This document shows positions 44,530 to 53,440 of a DNA stretch of 64,000 nt, piece by piece. A program made the translations under genes and the position numbers. The stretch comes from UMGS75 sp964507405 (GTDB lineage Bacteria; Bacillota_I; Bacilli_A; ML615J-28; CAG-313). Within the stretch, counting starts at the first letter, position 1, and each line of letters begins with the position of its first letter. The stretch spans positions 124,001 through 188,000 of the forward strand of contig CAZDPJ010000001.1 in assembly GCA_964507405.1 (NCBI GenBank). Reading direction: 5' to 3'. The notes below the pieces were generated by a model. That model was not told the DNA's origin and ran no database searches. It worked only from the letters and a program-made list of their open reading frames with translations.

Positions 44530-45109
44530 AATTTTTGTGGGGAACTTGATGACAATGACGACATCTAGCTTCATATTTTTCTGAAGCACTAACTAATATA
44601 ATAGGGTCATCATAGTCAGCAGGATGACCATCGATGATTCGTTGCGTTCTGGTTGCGGGGGCACCACATACTTGACATATCGCTTGAAGTTTAGTTACAT
44701 ATTCAGCACGAGCTAGGATTTCAGGCATAATACCAAAAGGCTCTCCCTTAAAATTCATATCAAGACCAGCCACAATGACTCTAACACCACTATTAGCAAG
44801 TCTTTCAATTATGTCAATTAAGCCATGGTCAAAAAATTGAGCTTCATCAAATGCTACCGCGTAAGGTAGTTCTTTGATATGAGATAATACTTCATCAGAT
44901 GAAGAAATGGGAATTGAATCAACTCGTTTATTAGAATGTGAAACTACTGCTTTCTCATCATATCGATTATCAATTTTTGGTTTAAAAACGATTACTGATT
45001 TTTTAGCAAAATGAATGCGATTAATTCTTCTAATCAATTCTTCTGTTTTCCCAGCAAACATACTTCCACATATTACTTCTATCCAACCATCTTTACATTT
45101 TAAATCCAT
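44516..45109 (-). CDS. tdk: Thymidine kinase
   Basis: Salvage enzyme, thymidine to dTMP. 197 aa from the ATG at 45109 (GGTGG upstream; a longer reading to 45163 would start within the promoter). Type II thymidine kinase with Walker A GSMFAGKTEELIRR (about residue 15), AFDEAQFFD (about 90), and a four-Cys zinc lasso (CQVCGAP and CRHCHQVP). Transcribed with tadA. Confidence 0.96.
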   Translation of the reverse strand: MDLKCKDGWIEVICGSMFAGKTEELIRRINRIHFAKKSVIVFKPKIDNRYDEKAVVSHSNKRVDSIPISSSDEVLSHIKELPYAVAFDEAQFFDHGLIDIIERLANSGVRVIVAGLDMNFKGEPFGIMPEILARAEYVTKLQAICQVCGAPATRTQRIIDGHPADYDDPIILVSASEKYEARCRHCHQVPHKNYGNK

Positions 45110-45134
45110 ATTACCACCAACCTTTGTTTTATCT

Positions 45135-45163
45135 ATCATACTATATTTGACATTTTTTCTCAA
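45135..45163 (-). promoter_or_regulatory. Promoter of tdk-tadA
   Basis: Minus-strand -35 TTGAGA (45158-45163), 17-base spacer, -10 TATGAT (45135-45140), about 20-26 bases upstream of the tdk start. Confidence 0.7.
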
Positions 45164-45194
45164 GTAATTTAACTTTTTTTATTTTTTTTAATTT

Positions 45195-45212
45195 ATTCGA
45201 CAAAATTCGACA
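45195..45212. repeat. Two direct ATTCGACA repeats, one helical turn apart
   Basis: ATTCGACA occurs at 45195-45202 and 45205-45212, with a 10-base period, in the divergent space between tdk and the orphan plus-strand gene. This is the pattern of a regulator half-site pair on one DNA face, but the factor is unknown. Confidence 0.4.
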
Positions 45213-45230
45213 CACTTTTATTTTTAATTG

Positions 45231-45239
45231 TGATATACT
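45231..45239 (+). promoter_or_regulatory. Extended -10 promoter of the 158-aa orphan gene
   Basis: TGA followed by TATACT (45234-45239), about 29 bases upstream of the ATG at 45268. There is no good -35, and the direct ATTCGACA repeats lie where an activator would bind. Confidence 0.5.
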
Positions 45240-45267
45240 ATTGGTGCATAAGGGGGAATAATATATT

Positions 45268-45744
45268 ATGAACACAAACAAAAAAGCAGAAAAAACAAAA
45301 AATTTATGGGAAGTAAATGATGAAATTTACAGACTTAGTTTAACAAATGAAAAGAAATTACACTCTATTTATGACAAAATTAAAAGTGATGAATCAGACT
45401 ATAATTTAATGGTTATGCTATTATTATGGGTAAATCCAAATAGTATATTTAAAAATAGTGATAATTATTGTAATTCATTTACAAAGATGCTACATTCATT
45501 AAAAGATGAGTCTTCTGAGTTTTTTAATCAAGAAATTAAATGGTTTTATACAAGTGATAATCATTTAGTATTCGTTAAAGATGATTTATTATTTATTATT
45601 AACAATAATGAATTTGATATATCATCACAACTTCCAGATGAATATATTAATCAAACATTACATTGTGAAAATTGTAATGAAGAAATTAGTGTAACTACTT
45701 TTATTAATGTTCCTGGAAATACTTTTTATATAATTAGTAAATAA
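45268..45744 (+). CDS. Orphan protein of unknown function
   Basis: 158 aa, with an extended -10 promoter, a strong ribosome site (AAGGGGGA) and a terminator, so it looks like a live single gene. The C-terminal half (LVFVKDDLLFIINNNEFDIS, about 111-130, ending NVPGNTFYIISK) has the strand pattern of the C-terminal beta domain of GH13 alpha-glucosidases/amylases, but no catalytic barrel is present; this is a weak resemblance. A CENC motif (about 138-141) might bind metal. No signal peptide or membrane segment. Confidence 0.65.
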   Translation: MNTNKKAEKTKNLWEVNDEIYRLSLTNEKKLHSIYDKIKSDESDYNLMVMLLLWVNPNSIFKNSDNYCNSFTKMLHSLKDESSEFFNQEIKWFYTSDNHLVFVKDDLLFIINNNEFDISSQLPDEYINQTLHCENCNEEISVTTFINVPGNTFYIISK

Positions 45745-45747
45745 GAA

Positions 45748-45787
45748 AAAGAGGCTTAACCTAAACTAATAGGTCAAAAGCCTCTTT
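45748..45787. terminator. Bidirectional terminator between convergent genes
   Basis: Ten-base arms AAAGAGGCTT/AAGCCTCTTT with an inner ACCT/AGGT pairing, T-rich on both outgoing strands. It ends both the orphan gene and the large glycosidase-like gene. Confidence 0.85.
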
Positions 45788-45789
45788 CT

Positions 45790-48700
45790 TTATTTTCTTT
45801 TTCTAATAATTAAAACAAGAGCACCAAGTAGAATAGTAAACATTATTGGGAAGAAAACAGTATTTGTACTACAACTTGAACAAGTATTATTATTGTCATC
45901 AATACTAGGAGTAGGATCAGTAGGTATTTCTTCTTCATTTATAATTTCTTGATAACTAGAATCAATCGAATTATATATCTCTTCAACTTCTTCTATTGTT
46001 TTAGCATTGGTTAAAGCCTTTTTCTTTTCGCTAAACATAGTATTAAGTTTATTTTGTTTATATTCAGATAAACTATCATAATAGAATCCATTGATATAAT
46101 CTAATACTTCTTGTTTTCTTGAATTTAATGCTTTAACTTTAGATGTTAAATCATCAATATAATCTTGAACAAGTTCTACTTTTTCTTCGACTTCTTCTTT
46201 TGTTGTTTTACTAGTTAAATTACTTGTGATTTTATTTAACTCACTATTAATATTTTGTTTTTGAGTATCATCAAATAAATCATATTCAATGCTTTCTGCA
46301 AGTTCATTCTTTTTCTCAAGAGCATAATCTTGAATTATGATTAAATCGATTGAATCTTTAAATTCATCCACTAAATCTTCAATAATTGTAGATGAGGTTG
46401 CTGCAACGATTAAAGTAGTTGTTGTTGTTAATTTATCATTTACTTCTTTAATAGCAGTATCAGATAAAATAGTTAAGTCAACATATTCATTTATTTGTTC
46501 AATTGCTGCATTCTTTATAATTTCTAATTCTTGTTTAATTGTTTTAACTAAATCAATTTTAGCTTTAGTTGAAGAAACAACCTTTAATATTTCATCTTCA
46601 CTTGTTGCTTTATTAATATTTGTTGATGCTACATTTAAATATGAATTAATTACACTTTGATTATCACTTGAATAATCTGATAAATTAACATAATTAGATA
46701 ATTCACTAATACTTGAAATTTTTAAATTATTTAGTTTTTCTTTTAATTCCGTTATTTTAGCTAATGCTTTATTTAATTTATCTAAATTAGTTACATATGT
46801 TTTAGCTTCACTAGAAAGTTCATCATATGCTTCTTTAATTGAATTAATTAATTTTTCATCATTTAATGTAACATTAGATGGAATAGTATTAATTAAAGTA
46901 ACAACCGATTCGCCTTCTTCTTTTGATGTAACTTCAATAGAATTATAATTAGTAACATAAGCAGATGTACCTACACTGATATTAGCAAGATTTGTAAATG
47001 GAGAATCAGTAATTGCTCTATCTAAATATCTAATAATAAATAGTGCTTCATTAGGTAATAGTGTCACCTCAACTGAATCACTTGAATCAGTACCAACGGT
47101 TTTTACTTTTTGGTTTTCACCAATTACTAAATATCCATATGTAGGACTAGCTACACTAAATGCTGAACTTAAAGGCACTTTTACATTTGATGGAGTTTTA
47201 TTAACATATACACCAGCACAAGAAGTCCAGTTACATGCAGGAATTGAAGAAGAGGTTAATTCAAAGTAGTTATTACTTGCAATATATAAAACTTTATTAC
47301 CTAGAGTCAAAGTAGAATTAGACCATCCAATGAAACTAGTTGTTCCTGTATATTGGCCTATATGGTCAGTTGATAAAGCTGACGGGTCATTTCGATAGAA
47401 CAAGCCTACTTGTGTTGTTTTTAATAATCCAACATTGATTTTAACAACTTCTTTATAAGTAATTCCATCTTCTGTTATTTCTAAATATAAATCAATTAAA
47501 TAAGTATTTAAATAATTTTTAAGTCTTTTTCCTGTTGATATGTTATATATATCCGCATCACTTGGTGAAACATAACTCCACTTCATATTATCTTCTTTTG
47601 GAAGTATACGATCACTATTTACATTAATATCTATAGTTTTAACAAATGAAGTTAATTTTTGTTTTAAAAGTGTTAATTTAGCTATTTTTGTTTCAGCTCG
47701 AGTTAATACAGAATAATTAGTAACTAAGTCTTTATTTGTATTAGATAATGCATTATACATTGTTCTTATTGATTGAATATCGCTTGCGTTATCTAAAGTA
47801 ACATCACTTGGTAAATCATTGATTAAAGCAATTACTTGTTCATAATCTTTTAATGTAACACTACCAAGTTGAACTGGAGTACTAACAACATTAGCTCTAT
47901 TTACACTAGATACATAATAATCATATTTAACTGTATTAATACCCGTAACTGAAGTATTTTGTGTATATACTTTAACGTGGTCAATATTATTTGTGTCAAG
48001 TGTCTTTCCTTTTGGAACTTCATATACCATATAACCAAATACATTATCAACACTAGTCCAAGATAATGTAGAACCACTATTTACTAAATTACTAACACTA
48101 ACAGAAGGAAGGGTTTTCGCATATTTTTGAATAACAACACCAGGAACACGTTTTTTCCAGTAGTCATTAGAAATTAAATCAACACCATTTTTTACTATTT
48201 GATTGTTTGTTTGTAATAAAGTAGCATATTTATAGAAGCAGAAACCATTAACTTCATCATACATACTAGCATTTAATATTTGATTTTGAACTTCATTTAA
48301 ATTACGTTTCCAGTATTGGTCAGATTCACTACTTAATGCTTTATATATACCAACGCCTAAATATAGGTTCGTTTTCTTATTTTTTACACACCAACTCCAC
48401 CATTTACTTAACTCGTAAAAATTAGCATTTGTTTGTTCCATTGCCCAATATGTTTGAGGAGTAATGTAATCAATCCATTCCATATCAATCCAGTACTTAG
48501 TATCTGAGAATAAATAACTGCCATAGTGAGCAAATCCAGATGTATTTGAATATAAAGGGCTAGCTAAAGAGCCATCTGAATTGTAAGTTGGAGTCTTCGT
48601 ATATCCACCATTTCGATAAATACCAGATGGAGAAATACCAAGTTGAACTGCACGACCTTCTTCAACATTCATGTCATACATCGCTTTTTGTAATTTAAAT

Positions 48701-49449
48701 ATAAATTGATTTACATTAGCACGTTTTTGATCATCAGATAAGTCTTCAGCAACACCTGTAATATAGAAATAATCATCAAAATGAATTGCGTCAGCATCAT
48801 ATCTATCTAAAAACTCCATACAAGTATCAACAATAAAATCTTGAACTACTGTAGATGCAGGATCAAGAATAGTTGCTCCTGAAGAATTTTTTAATAATAA
48901 ACTAGGTGTATTACATGGATGTCCTTCAGGATAATTTCCAACTACATAATAATCACTAACACGATATGGATTCATCCAAGCATGGAATTCGATACCACGT
49001 TTATGACATTCCGTAATTAACCATTCGATTGGATCAAATTCATCAAATTTAACATTTGCGAAAAAAGTTGCAAGTGGATTTAAATCAGAACGATATAATG
49101 CATTATTATGTGTACGTACATGAAATACTAAAGCATTCATCCCCATTGATATCATATTATCTAAAATTGCTGTTGCATCATTGATAAAGCTTGTTTTATT
49201 AATATATGAACCAATATCACCAGCAAAAGCACTAACCCATACAGCTCTATATTCAGCTGTTGGATAATCATATTCAGATAGTCCATATACTTTTTCTGAA
49301 CTATTTCGATAAGTCAAATCACTTCCAGTTGATGATTTAATAACTTGCAAATTATTACTTGCCTCTACTTTATTAAAAGATATACTAAATAAAGAGATTG
49401 ATAAAATCATCATCATGATTAAAATAAATAATTTGTTTGTCTTTTTCAT
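45790..49449 (-). CDS. Large surface glycoside-hydrolase-like (GHL10/DUF187) protein
   Basis: 1219 aa. Signal peptide at 1-30; GHL10-type TIM barrel at about 60-430 (YRAVWVSAFAGDIGSYI, HVRTHNNALY, HAWMNPYRV, DAIHFDDYFY, WIDYITPQTYWAMEQ), related to YngK; a fibronectin-like segment at about 450-540; two Ig/linker segments each with a short helical repeat; then at least four helical FIVAR-like repeats. The C-terminus (CSSCS, hydrophobic helix, IIRKRK) is a membrane/wall tail without LPxTG. Probably acts on wall or surface glycans; substrate unknown. Monocistronic with its own promoter. Confidence 0.82.
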   Translation of the reverse strand: MKKTNKLFILIMMMILSISLFSISFNKVEASNNLQVIKSSTGSDLTYRNSSEKVYGLSEYDYPTAEYRAVWVSAFAGDIGSYINKTSFINDATAILDNMISMGMNALVFHVRTHNNALYRSDLNPLATFFANVKFDEFDPIEWLITECHKRGIEFHAWMNPYRVSDYYVVGNYPEGHPCNTPSLLLKNSSGATILDPASTVVQDFIVDTCMEFLDRYDADAIHFDDYFYITGVAEDLSDDQKRANVNQFIFKLQKAMYDMNVEEGRAVQLGISPSGIYRNGGYTKTPTYNSDGSLASPLYSNTSGFAHYGSYLFSDTKYWIDMEWIDYITPQTYWAMEQTNANFYELSKWWSWCVKNKKTNLYLGVGIYKALSSESDQYWKRNLNEVQNQILNASMYDEVNGFCFYKYATLLQTNNQIVKNGVDLISNDYWKKRVPGVVIQKYAKTLPSVSVSNLVNSGSTLSWTSVDNVFGYMVYEVPKGKTLDTNNIDHVKVYTQNTSVTGINTVKYDYYVSSVNRANVVSTPVQLGSVTLKDYEQVIALINDLPSDVTLDNASDIQSIRTMYNALSNTNKDLVTNYSVLTRAETKIAKLTLLKQKLTSFVKTIDINVNSDRILPKEDNMKWSYVSPSDADIYNISTGKRLKNYLNTYLIDLYLEITEDGITYKEVVKINVGLLKTTQVGLFYRNDPSALSTDHIGQYTGTTSFIGWSNSTLTLGNKVLYIASNNYFELTSSSIPACNWTSCAGVYVNKTPSNVKVPLSSAFSVASPTYGYLVIGENQKVKTVGTDSSDSVEVTLLPNEALFIIRYLDRAITDSPFTNLANISVGTSAYVTNYNSIEVTSKEEGESVVTLINTIPSNVTLNDEKLINSIKEAYDELSSEAKTYVTNLDKLNKALAKITELKEKLNNLKISSISELSNYVNLSDYSSDNQSVINSYLNVASTNINKATSEDEILKVVSSTKAKIDLVKTIKQELEIIKNAAIEQINEYVDLTILSDTAIKEVNDKLTTTTTLIVAATSSTIIEDLVDEFKDSIDLIIIQDYALEKKNELAESIEYDLFDDTQKQNINSELNKITSNLTSKTTKEEVEEKVELVQDYIDDLTSKVKALNSRKQEVLDYINGFYYDSLSEYKQNKLNTMFSEKKKALTNAKTIEEVEEIYNSIDSSYQEIINEEEIPTDPTPSIDDNNNTCSSCSTNTVFFPIMFTILLGALVLIIRKRK

Positions 49450-49485
49450 TTAATTCTCCTTTATTTTATTTTACCACACATTTAA

Positions 49486-49514
49486 ATTATATCATAAAAG
49501 CGAAGGATTTGTAA
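49486..49514 (-). promoter_or_regulatory. Promoter of the large GHL10 gene
   Basis: Minus-strand -35 TTACAA (49509-49514), 17-base spacer, -10 TATAAT (49486-49491), followed by an AAAGGAGA ribosome site before the ATG at 49449. Confidence 0.7.
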
Positions 49515-49566
49515 CTATTTTGATAAATATTTATGTTGGTAATTTATAGATAAATTTATCAATAAT

Positions 49567-49595
49567 GTATATATTTTAAATTATCAATCATAATA
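49567..49595 (+). promoter_or_regulatory. Possible sigma-G/F (forespore) promoter
   Basis: GTATA (49567-49571), 17 bases, CATAATA (49589-49595), matching the B. subtilis sigma-G consensus GHATR and CATWHTA at nearly its spacing. No TTGACA-like box is seen. In such AT-rich DNA a chance match is possible, but the genes downstream resemble spore-coat genes. Confidence 0.4.
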
Positions 49596-49616
49596 AATAT
49601 AAAGGAAGGTATAATT

Positions 49617-49796
49617 ATGACAAACAAAGAATTATTATATTTAGAAGATGCTTTAAATCATTTAAAACATTTTGACTGTGTATGCGAAGAAGCATCATCT
49701 TTTATTACTGATGATGCATTAATTAAATTTACAGATGATGTAAAATCTTATCTTACATCAATTTACAACAATTTGTATCAAACATTATCTAAGTAG
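49617..49796 (+). CDS. Small 59-aa helical protein next to the CotF-like gene
   Basis: 59 aa, too short for common gene-finding cutoffs but well supported: a ribosome site AAAGGAAGGT 7 bases upstream of ATG, no stop in frame, and the next gene 8 bases after its stop. The sequence opens MTNKELLYLEDALNHLKHFD, a charged helical pattern, with two cysteines (DCVCEE). Small proteins of this kind often precede Coat_F-family genes in Firmicutes; a coat role is inferred from that. Confidence 0.7.
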   Translation: MTNKELLYLEDALNHLKHFDCVCEEASSFITDDALIKFTDDVKSYLTSIYNNLYQTLSK

Positions 49797-49804
49797 GTGA
49801 ATTT

Positions 49805-50050
49805 ATGAATAACAAATATTATATGGAAAATTTATTAACAAGTGCTAAAAGCATGTGTAATTTATTAGTTAATGGAACAATTGAATCAACAACTCCTTTT
49901 GTTAATTCAAGTTTTAATCAGGCATTATTTGAAATGTTAAGTTTACAAAATTCTATTTATAAACAAATGGAAAGTATGGGGTGGTATAAAGTAGAAAATG
50001 TGCCTATCACCAAAGTAAATCAAACAATAAGTACTGTTATGAACTCATAA
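49805..50050 (+). CDS. Spore-coat CotF-like (Coat_F domain) protein
   Basis: 81 aa matching the Coat_F domain: an initial helix (NLLTSAKSMCNLLVNGTIES), a middle FNQALFEMLSLQNSIYKQM helix and the hallmark MESMGWYKVENVPITKVNQ at the end. In Bacillus and Clostridium these are small coat or coat-associated proteins. The ribosome site AGTAGGTGA overlaps the stop of the 59-aa gene, so the two are co-translated. Coat_F-like proteins do also occur in non-sporulating relatives, so sporulation is not proven. Confidence 0.75.
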   Translation: MNNKYYMENLLTSAKSMCNLLVNGTIESTTPFVNSSFNQALFEMLSLQNSIYKQMESMGWYKVENVPITKVNQTISTVMNS

Positions 50051-50107
50051 TTTAGTAATATTTTATTAAAAGAAATAATATAATATGGTGAAAGGATAAT
50101 TTTTATT

Positions 50108-50575
50108 ATGAAGAAGCATTGGCCTAAATTAGTTGTTTTTGTAATATCTTTATTACTATACTTTTTACCATCATTTTTATTTCCCGTTGATACATCGTTT
50201 TATAATTCTTTAAATGGGCCTCATTTACCATCATGGTTATTTGTGGTTATGTGGATAATAATATATATAACAATGTCAATTTTTGATGTATACTATATCT
50301 TTTATCCTAAAAATAAAAGAAATATGGAAACTAAAAGAATATTAATTTTCTTAGTTATTAATTATTTTTTACAAGCATTATATACACCAGTATTTTTTAA
50401 ACTACACAATTTATTTTTCTCTTATATTTTAGTACTATTTACTTTTATTACTATTTTAATTATTGCTTTAGAATCTTTATTAGTAAATAAAAAAATTACT
50501 CTTTTAACTCTCCCTTATATTATTTGGAGTGCACTAGCAAGTGTGGTTTCAATTCTAATCTATCTCCATAATTAA
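50108..50575 (+). CDS. tspO: TspO/MBR family membrane protein
   Basis: 155 aa, five hydrophobic helices as in TspO. Family blocks: GPHLPSWLFVVMWIIIYITM (about residues 37-56), INYFLQALYTPVFFKL (about 85) and LTLPYIIWSALASV (about 135). TspO proteins bind porphyrins and other lipophilic ligands in the membrane. The usual Trp-rich features are partly replaced. A TATAAT at 50079-50084 may be its own -10; otherwise it continues the coat-like gene pair. Confidence 0.8.
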   Translation: MKKHWPKLVVFVISLLLYFLPSFLFPVDTSFYNSLNGPHLPSWLFVVMWIIIYITMSIFDVYYIFYPKNKRNMETKRILIFLVINYFLQALYTPVFFKLHNLFFSYILVLFTFITILIIALESLLVNKKITLLTLPYIIWSALASVVSILIYLHN

Positions 50576-50603
50576 AATAACAAGCAGTTTACTACTTGTT
50601 ATT
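50576..50603. terminator. Terminator between tspO and the M18 peptidase gene
   Basis: Nine-base arms AATAACAAG/CTTGTTATT (50576-50584 and 50595-50603) followed by seven T on the plus strand. A second small inverted repeat (50612-50631) overlaps the M18 stop and may help in the other direction. Confidence 0.8.
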
Positions 50604-50625
50604 TTTTTAGGAAATAGTTGCTTAA

Positions 50626-51906
50626 CTATTTTACTGTTATATTATTAGAACTAGTATATGTTATATGTTTGCTATAGAACATTTTTAAGGCATTTAACAT
50701 ATATTCTAAATCTTTAGTTCCTGCTGTTTCATAGGTTGAATGCATAGCAAGTTGAGCAAGACCAATATCAACAGACATTACTGAAACACTACTTAATAAG
50801 ATGCTACCAAGGGTTCCTCCACCTCTTAAATCTGAGCGATTTGTATATACTTGATAAGGTACATTCGCTTCTTCACATAGTACTTTAAATATACTAGAAC
50901 TTAAGGCATCAGATGTATAACTTAAATTTGAATTATATTTAATTACTACACCATTATTAAGCTTAACATTATTTGTTGGATCTGATTTTTCTGGATGATT
51001 TGGATGAATGGCATGGGCATTATCAGCAGATACAATCATTGAACGATTCATTATTTCAAGAATATTATTTTCTAAATTAAGTTCTTTTAATATTTTATTC
51101 ATTATATCAATTAAGAAAGTTGAGCCAGCAGCATTATTAGACCTTGATCCAACTTCTTCGTGATTAAAGCCAACCCACATATTAATATTTTCTATATTAC
51201 TGCTATTTAGAAAAGCAAGAAGAGAAGCAAAATAACATTCTAAATCATCTAAACGAGGTGAAAGAATAAATTCATTATTCATCCCCGCAAGGCATCCTTC
51301 TTCCTTATTATATAAAAATAAGTCATAATCAATTACATCAACATCACCTAATTCTTGTTTTATTAAATCATTAATAGTACTAGAACCCTGACTTAGTAAT
51401 CCAAGCATATCAACTTGAGGATTTAGGGAATAATTACTATTCATTTCTCGATTTAAGTGAATAGCAAGATTAGGAATAATTGAAGTTGTTTTAAATGAAA
51501 CATTCTTTGATACAATATTTCCTTTTTCTTTTACAACAACTCTTCCAGAAATACCAAGTGGGCGGTCCATCCACGTCGTAAAAATTGGTCCCCCATAAAT
51601 TTCTGTATTAAACTTAGTGTAATCATTTTGAGTAATAACTCCATTTGGTTTAATTTTTAACATTGGTGAATCATTATGTGATGCTACGATTTGAAATGAA
51701 GCATCTTTTAAACTTGAACCAAGTGTAAAAGCAATTATACTAGATTCATTTTTTACAATAAAGTATTTTTTTCCTTTTTCTAATTTCCAAGGTTTTACAA
51801 AATCTAATTCAACAAAGTTATTATCAAGCAATATCTTTTTTGCCTCTTCTACTGCTTGATATGAAGTATGAGCTTTATTAATAAAGGTTAATAATTCTTT
51901 TTCCAT
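50626..51906 (-). CDS. apeB: M18 family aminopeptidase
   Basis: 426-aa cytosolic metallo-aminopeptidase that trims peptides, usually acidic N-termini. Dinuclear zinc ligands are visible: IVASHNDSPM (about residue 83), SPRLDDLECYFA (about 220), the catalytic Glu pair NHEEVGSRS (about 252), SADNAHA (about 293) and the final AMHSTYETAG (about 392). It begins one base after the M29 gene, with which it forms a peptidase operon. Confidence 0.95.
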   Translation of the reverse strand: MEKELLTFINKAHTSYQAVEEAKKILLDNNFVELDFVKPWKLEKGKKYFIVKNESSIIAFTLGSSLKDASFQIVASHNDSPMLKIKPNGVITQNDYTKFNTEIYGGPIFTTWMDRPLGISGRVVVKEKGNIVSKNVSFKTTSIIPNLAIHLNREMNSNYSLNPQVDMLGLLSQGSSTINDLIKQELGDVDVIDYDLFLYNKEEGCLAGMNNEFILSPRLDDLECYFASLLAFLNSSNIENINMWVGFNHEEVGSRSNNAAGSTFLIDIMNKILKELNLENNILEIMNRSMIVSADNAHAIHPNHPEKSDPTNNVKLNNGVVIKYNSNLSYTSDALSSSIFKVLCEEANVPYQVYTNRSDLRGGGTLGSILLSSVSVMSVDIGLAQLAMHSTYETAGTKDLEYMLNALKMFYSKHITYTSSNNITVK

Positions 51907-51907
51907 A

Positions 51908-53143
51908 TTAAATCACAAAATTACCCTTTCTAAAAATTGCTATTTTTTCTCCAGTTTTTGTAGTACCTGTTATTTCCATATCACTACTACCAAACATAAA
52001 GTCAACATGGATATTAGAAACATTATATCCATATTTTTTTAGTTCTTCTTCTTCCATATTAGTACCACCTACAATGTTCATCGAATAAGCATTACCAAGG
52101 GCTAAATGGCATGAAGCATTTTCATCAAATAAAGTATTATAGAATAAAACATTTAACTTAGATATTGGTGAATCATAACTAACTAATGCTACTTCACCTA
52201 AACTATTGCTTCCTTCATCCGTTTCAAGAAGGAGTTTTAATGTTTCATATTCTTCTTTAGCTTCAAAATCAACTACTTTACCATCTTTAAAAGTTAATTT
52301 AAATTCTGGTATTAATTTACCACGTACATTTAGAGGTTTAGTACTTACAACTGTACCATTAATTTTATCTTTATGAGGCATTGTAAATGTTTCTTCAGTT
52401 GGAATATTAGGAGCGAATAATACACCATTACTAGATAATTCTCCACCACCTGCCCAAATATGATTTTCAACAAGTTCTATATCGAGATTAGTTCCTAAAC
52501 TATTTTCAAAATGTAGAGATTTAAAATTGTATTTATTTAATATTTGATTATGTACATCTAAATTATTGATATGTTTTTTCCAGTTTTCAACAGCACTTGA
52601 TGATTCATCAACTCTTGATGTATACAAAATTGCTTCTAATAACTTTTCAACAGCATCATTTTCATCTAAAGAAGGAAATACCTTTTTAGCCCATGTTTTA
52701 TTAGGATATGCAATTATTGCCCATTGGCTTTTACTTGCCATCATATAGTCACTATAAAACTTAGTTTTAGGACCTGATGCTTTAGATACCATACTTATAA
52801 TACTAGGATTTACATCTTTATACATCTCTGGATTAGGTGACGAAATAGAAAGAACACAGGCATTATTATCTACAATATATTTTAAACGATCAACGACATA
52901 GTCTGGAACTTCTTTTAACTTTTCTTCACTACCATGTAGATAGAATAACTTAGATGAAAAATCATCTTGCCAATTAACAACTACTTTACTTGAACCAACA
53001 TGATAGGCATCTTCAACAATATATTCAACAAGTTTGGCTGCCTCAATAGGAGCGTTAATAAATAACATTTGATTTTTTTGAACATTAACTCCAACCTCAA
53101 CAGCAAGCCTAGCATATTCACGTAATAATTTTTCTTTATTCAT
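51908..53143 (-). CDS. M29 family aminopeptidase (AmpS/PepS-like)
   Basis: 411 aa of the thermophilic-type M29 family: N-terminal MNKEKLLREYARLAVEVG, metal ligands expected in NIPTEETFTMPHKDKINGTV (about 246-265) and the C-terminal CHLALGNAYSMNIVGGTN and HVDFMFGSSDMEITG blocks. Broad-specificity exopeptidase. Ribosome site AAAGGAG before the ATG. Lies 12 bases after the end of the ABC-F C-terminal domain and is followed by the M18 gene. Confidence 0.95.
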   Translation of the reverse strand: MNKEKLLREYARLAVEVGVNVQKNQMLFINAPIEAAKLVEYIVEDAYHVGSSKVVVNWQDDFSSKLFYLHGSEEKLKEVPDYVVDRLKYIVDNNACVLSISSPNPEMYKDVNPSIISMVSKASGPKTKFYSDYMMASKSQWAIIAYPNKTWAKKVFPSLDENDAVEKLLEAILYTSRVDESSSAVENWKKHINNLDVHNQILNKYNFKSLHFENSLGTNLDIELVENHIWAGGGELSSNGVLFAPNIPTEETFTMPHKDKINGTVVSTKPLNVRGKLIPEFKLTFKDGKVVDFEAKEEYETLKLLLETDEGSNSLGEVALVSYDSPISKLNVLFYNTLFDENASCHLALGNAYSMNIVGGTNMEEEELKKYGYNVSNIHVDFMFGSSDMEITGTTKTGEKIAIFRKGNFVI

Positions 53144-53155
53144 ATATATTCTCCT

Positions 53156-53440
53156 TTAATTTTTAGATTTTTTATATAGTATTATTTTTTGATTAATATC
53201 TTCTAAATATTCCCATCTTTTCATTTTCTCTTCTATTTTGTTTTCAACTACTTCTTTTTCCTTATTTAATTTTATTAAAAGTTCATAGTCAGTATCTACT
53301 AAACTAATCTTTTCATTTAGATTATTTAGTTCTATTTCTAAGTTTTCGATTACTTCTTCTATATGGTCATATTCTTTTTTCTCTTGCGATGTAAATTTTG
53401 GTATATCTTTTTTTACTGTTGGTTTTTCTATTTCTTTTTC
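53156..53440 (-). CDS. C-terminal coiled-coil domain of the ABC-F protein, in the -1 frame
   Basis: Starting at the slippery heptamer, the -1 frame is open for 94 codons to a TAA at 53156-53158. It encodes a charged linker and then a coiled-coil hairpin (FTSQEKKEYDHIEEVIENLE ... EEKMKRWEYLEDI), the typical Uup/YfmR-type C-terminal domain that follows directly after the second ATPase module in ABC-F proteins. No start codon or ribosome site of its own is seen. It is therefore the missing tail of the upstream gene, reached by frameshift or cut off by a mutation or sequence error. Read through, the protein is 592 aa. Confidence 0.8.
   Translation of the reverse strand, partial: EKEIEKPTVKKDIPKFTSQEKKEYDHIEEVIENLEIELNNLNEKISLVDTDYELLIKLNKEKEVVENKIEEKMKRWEYLEDINQKIILYKKSKN

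Noticed and set aside
45110..45163. N-terminal extension of thymidine kinase
   Set aside because: It covers the tdk promoter, and GGTGG lies before the ATG at 45109.
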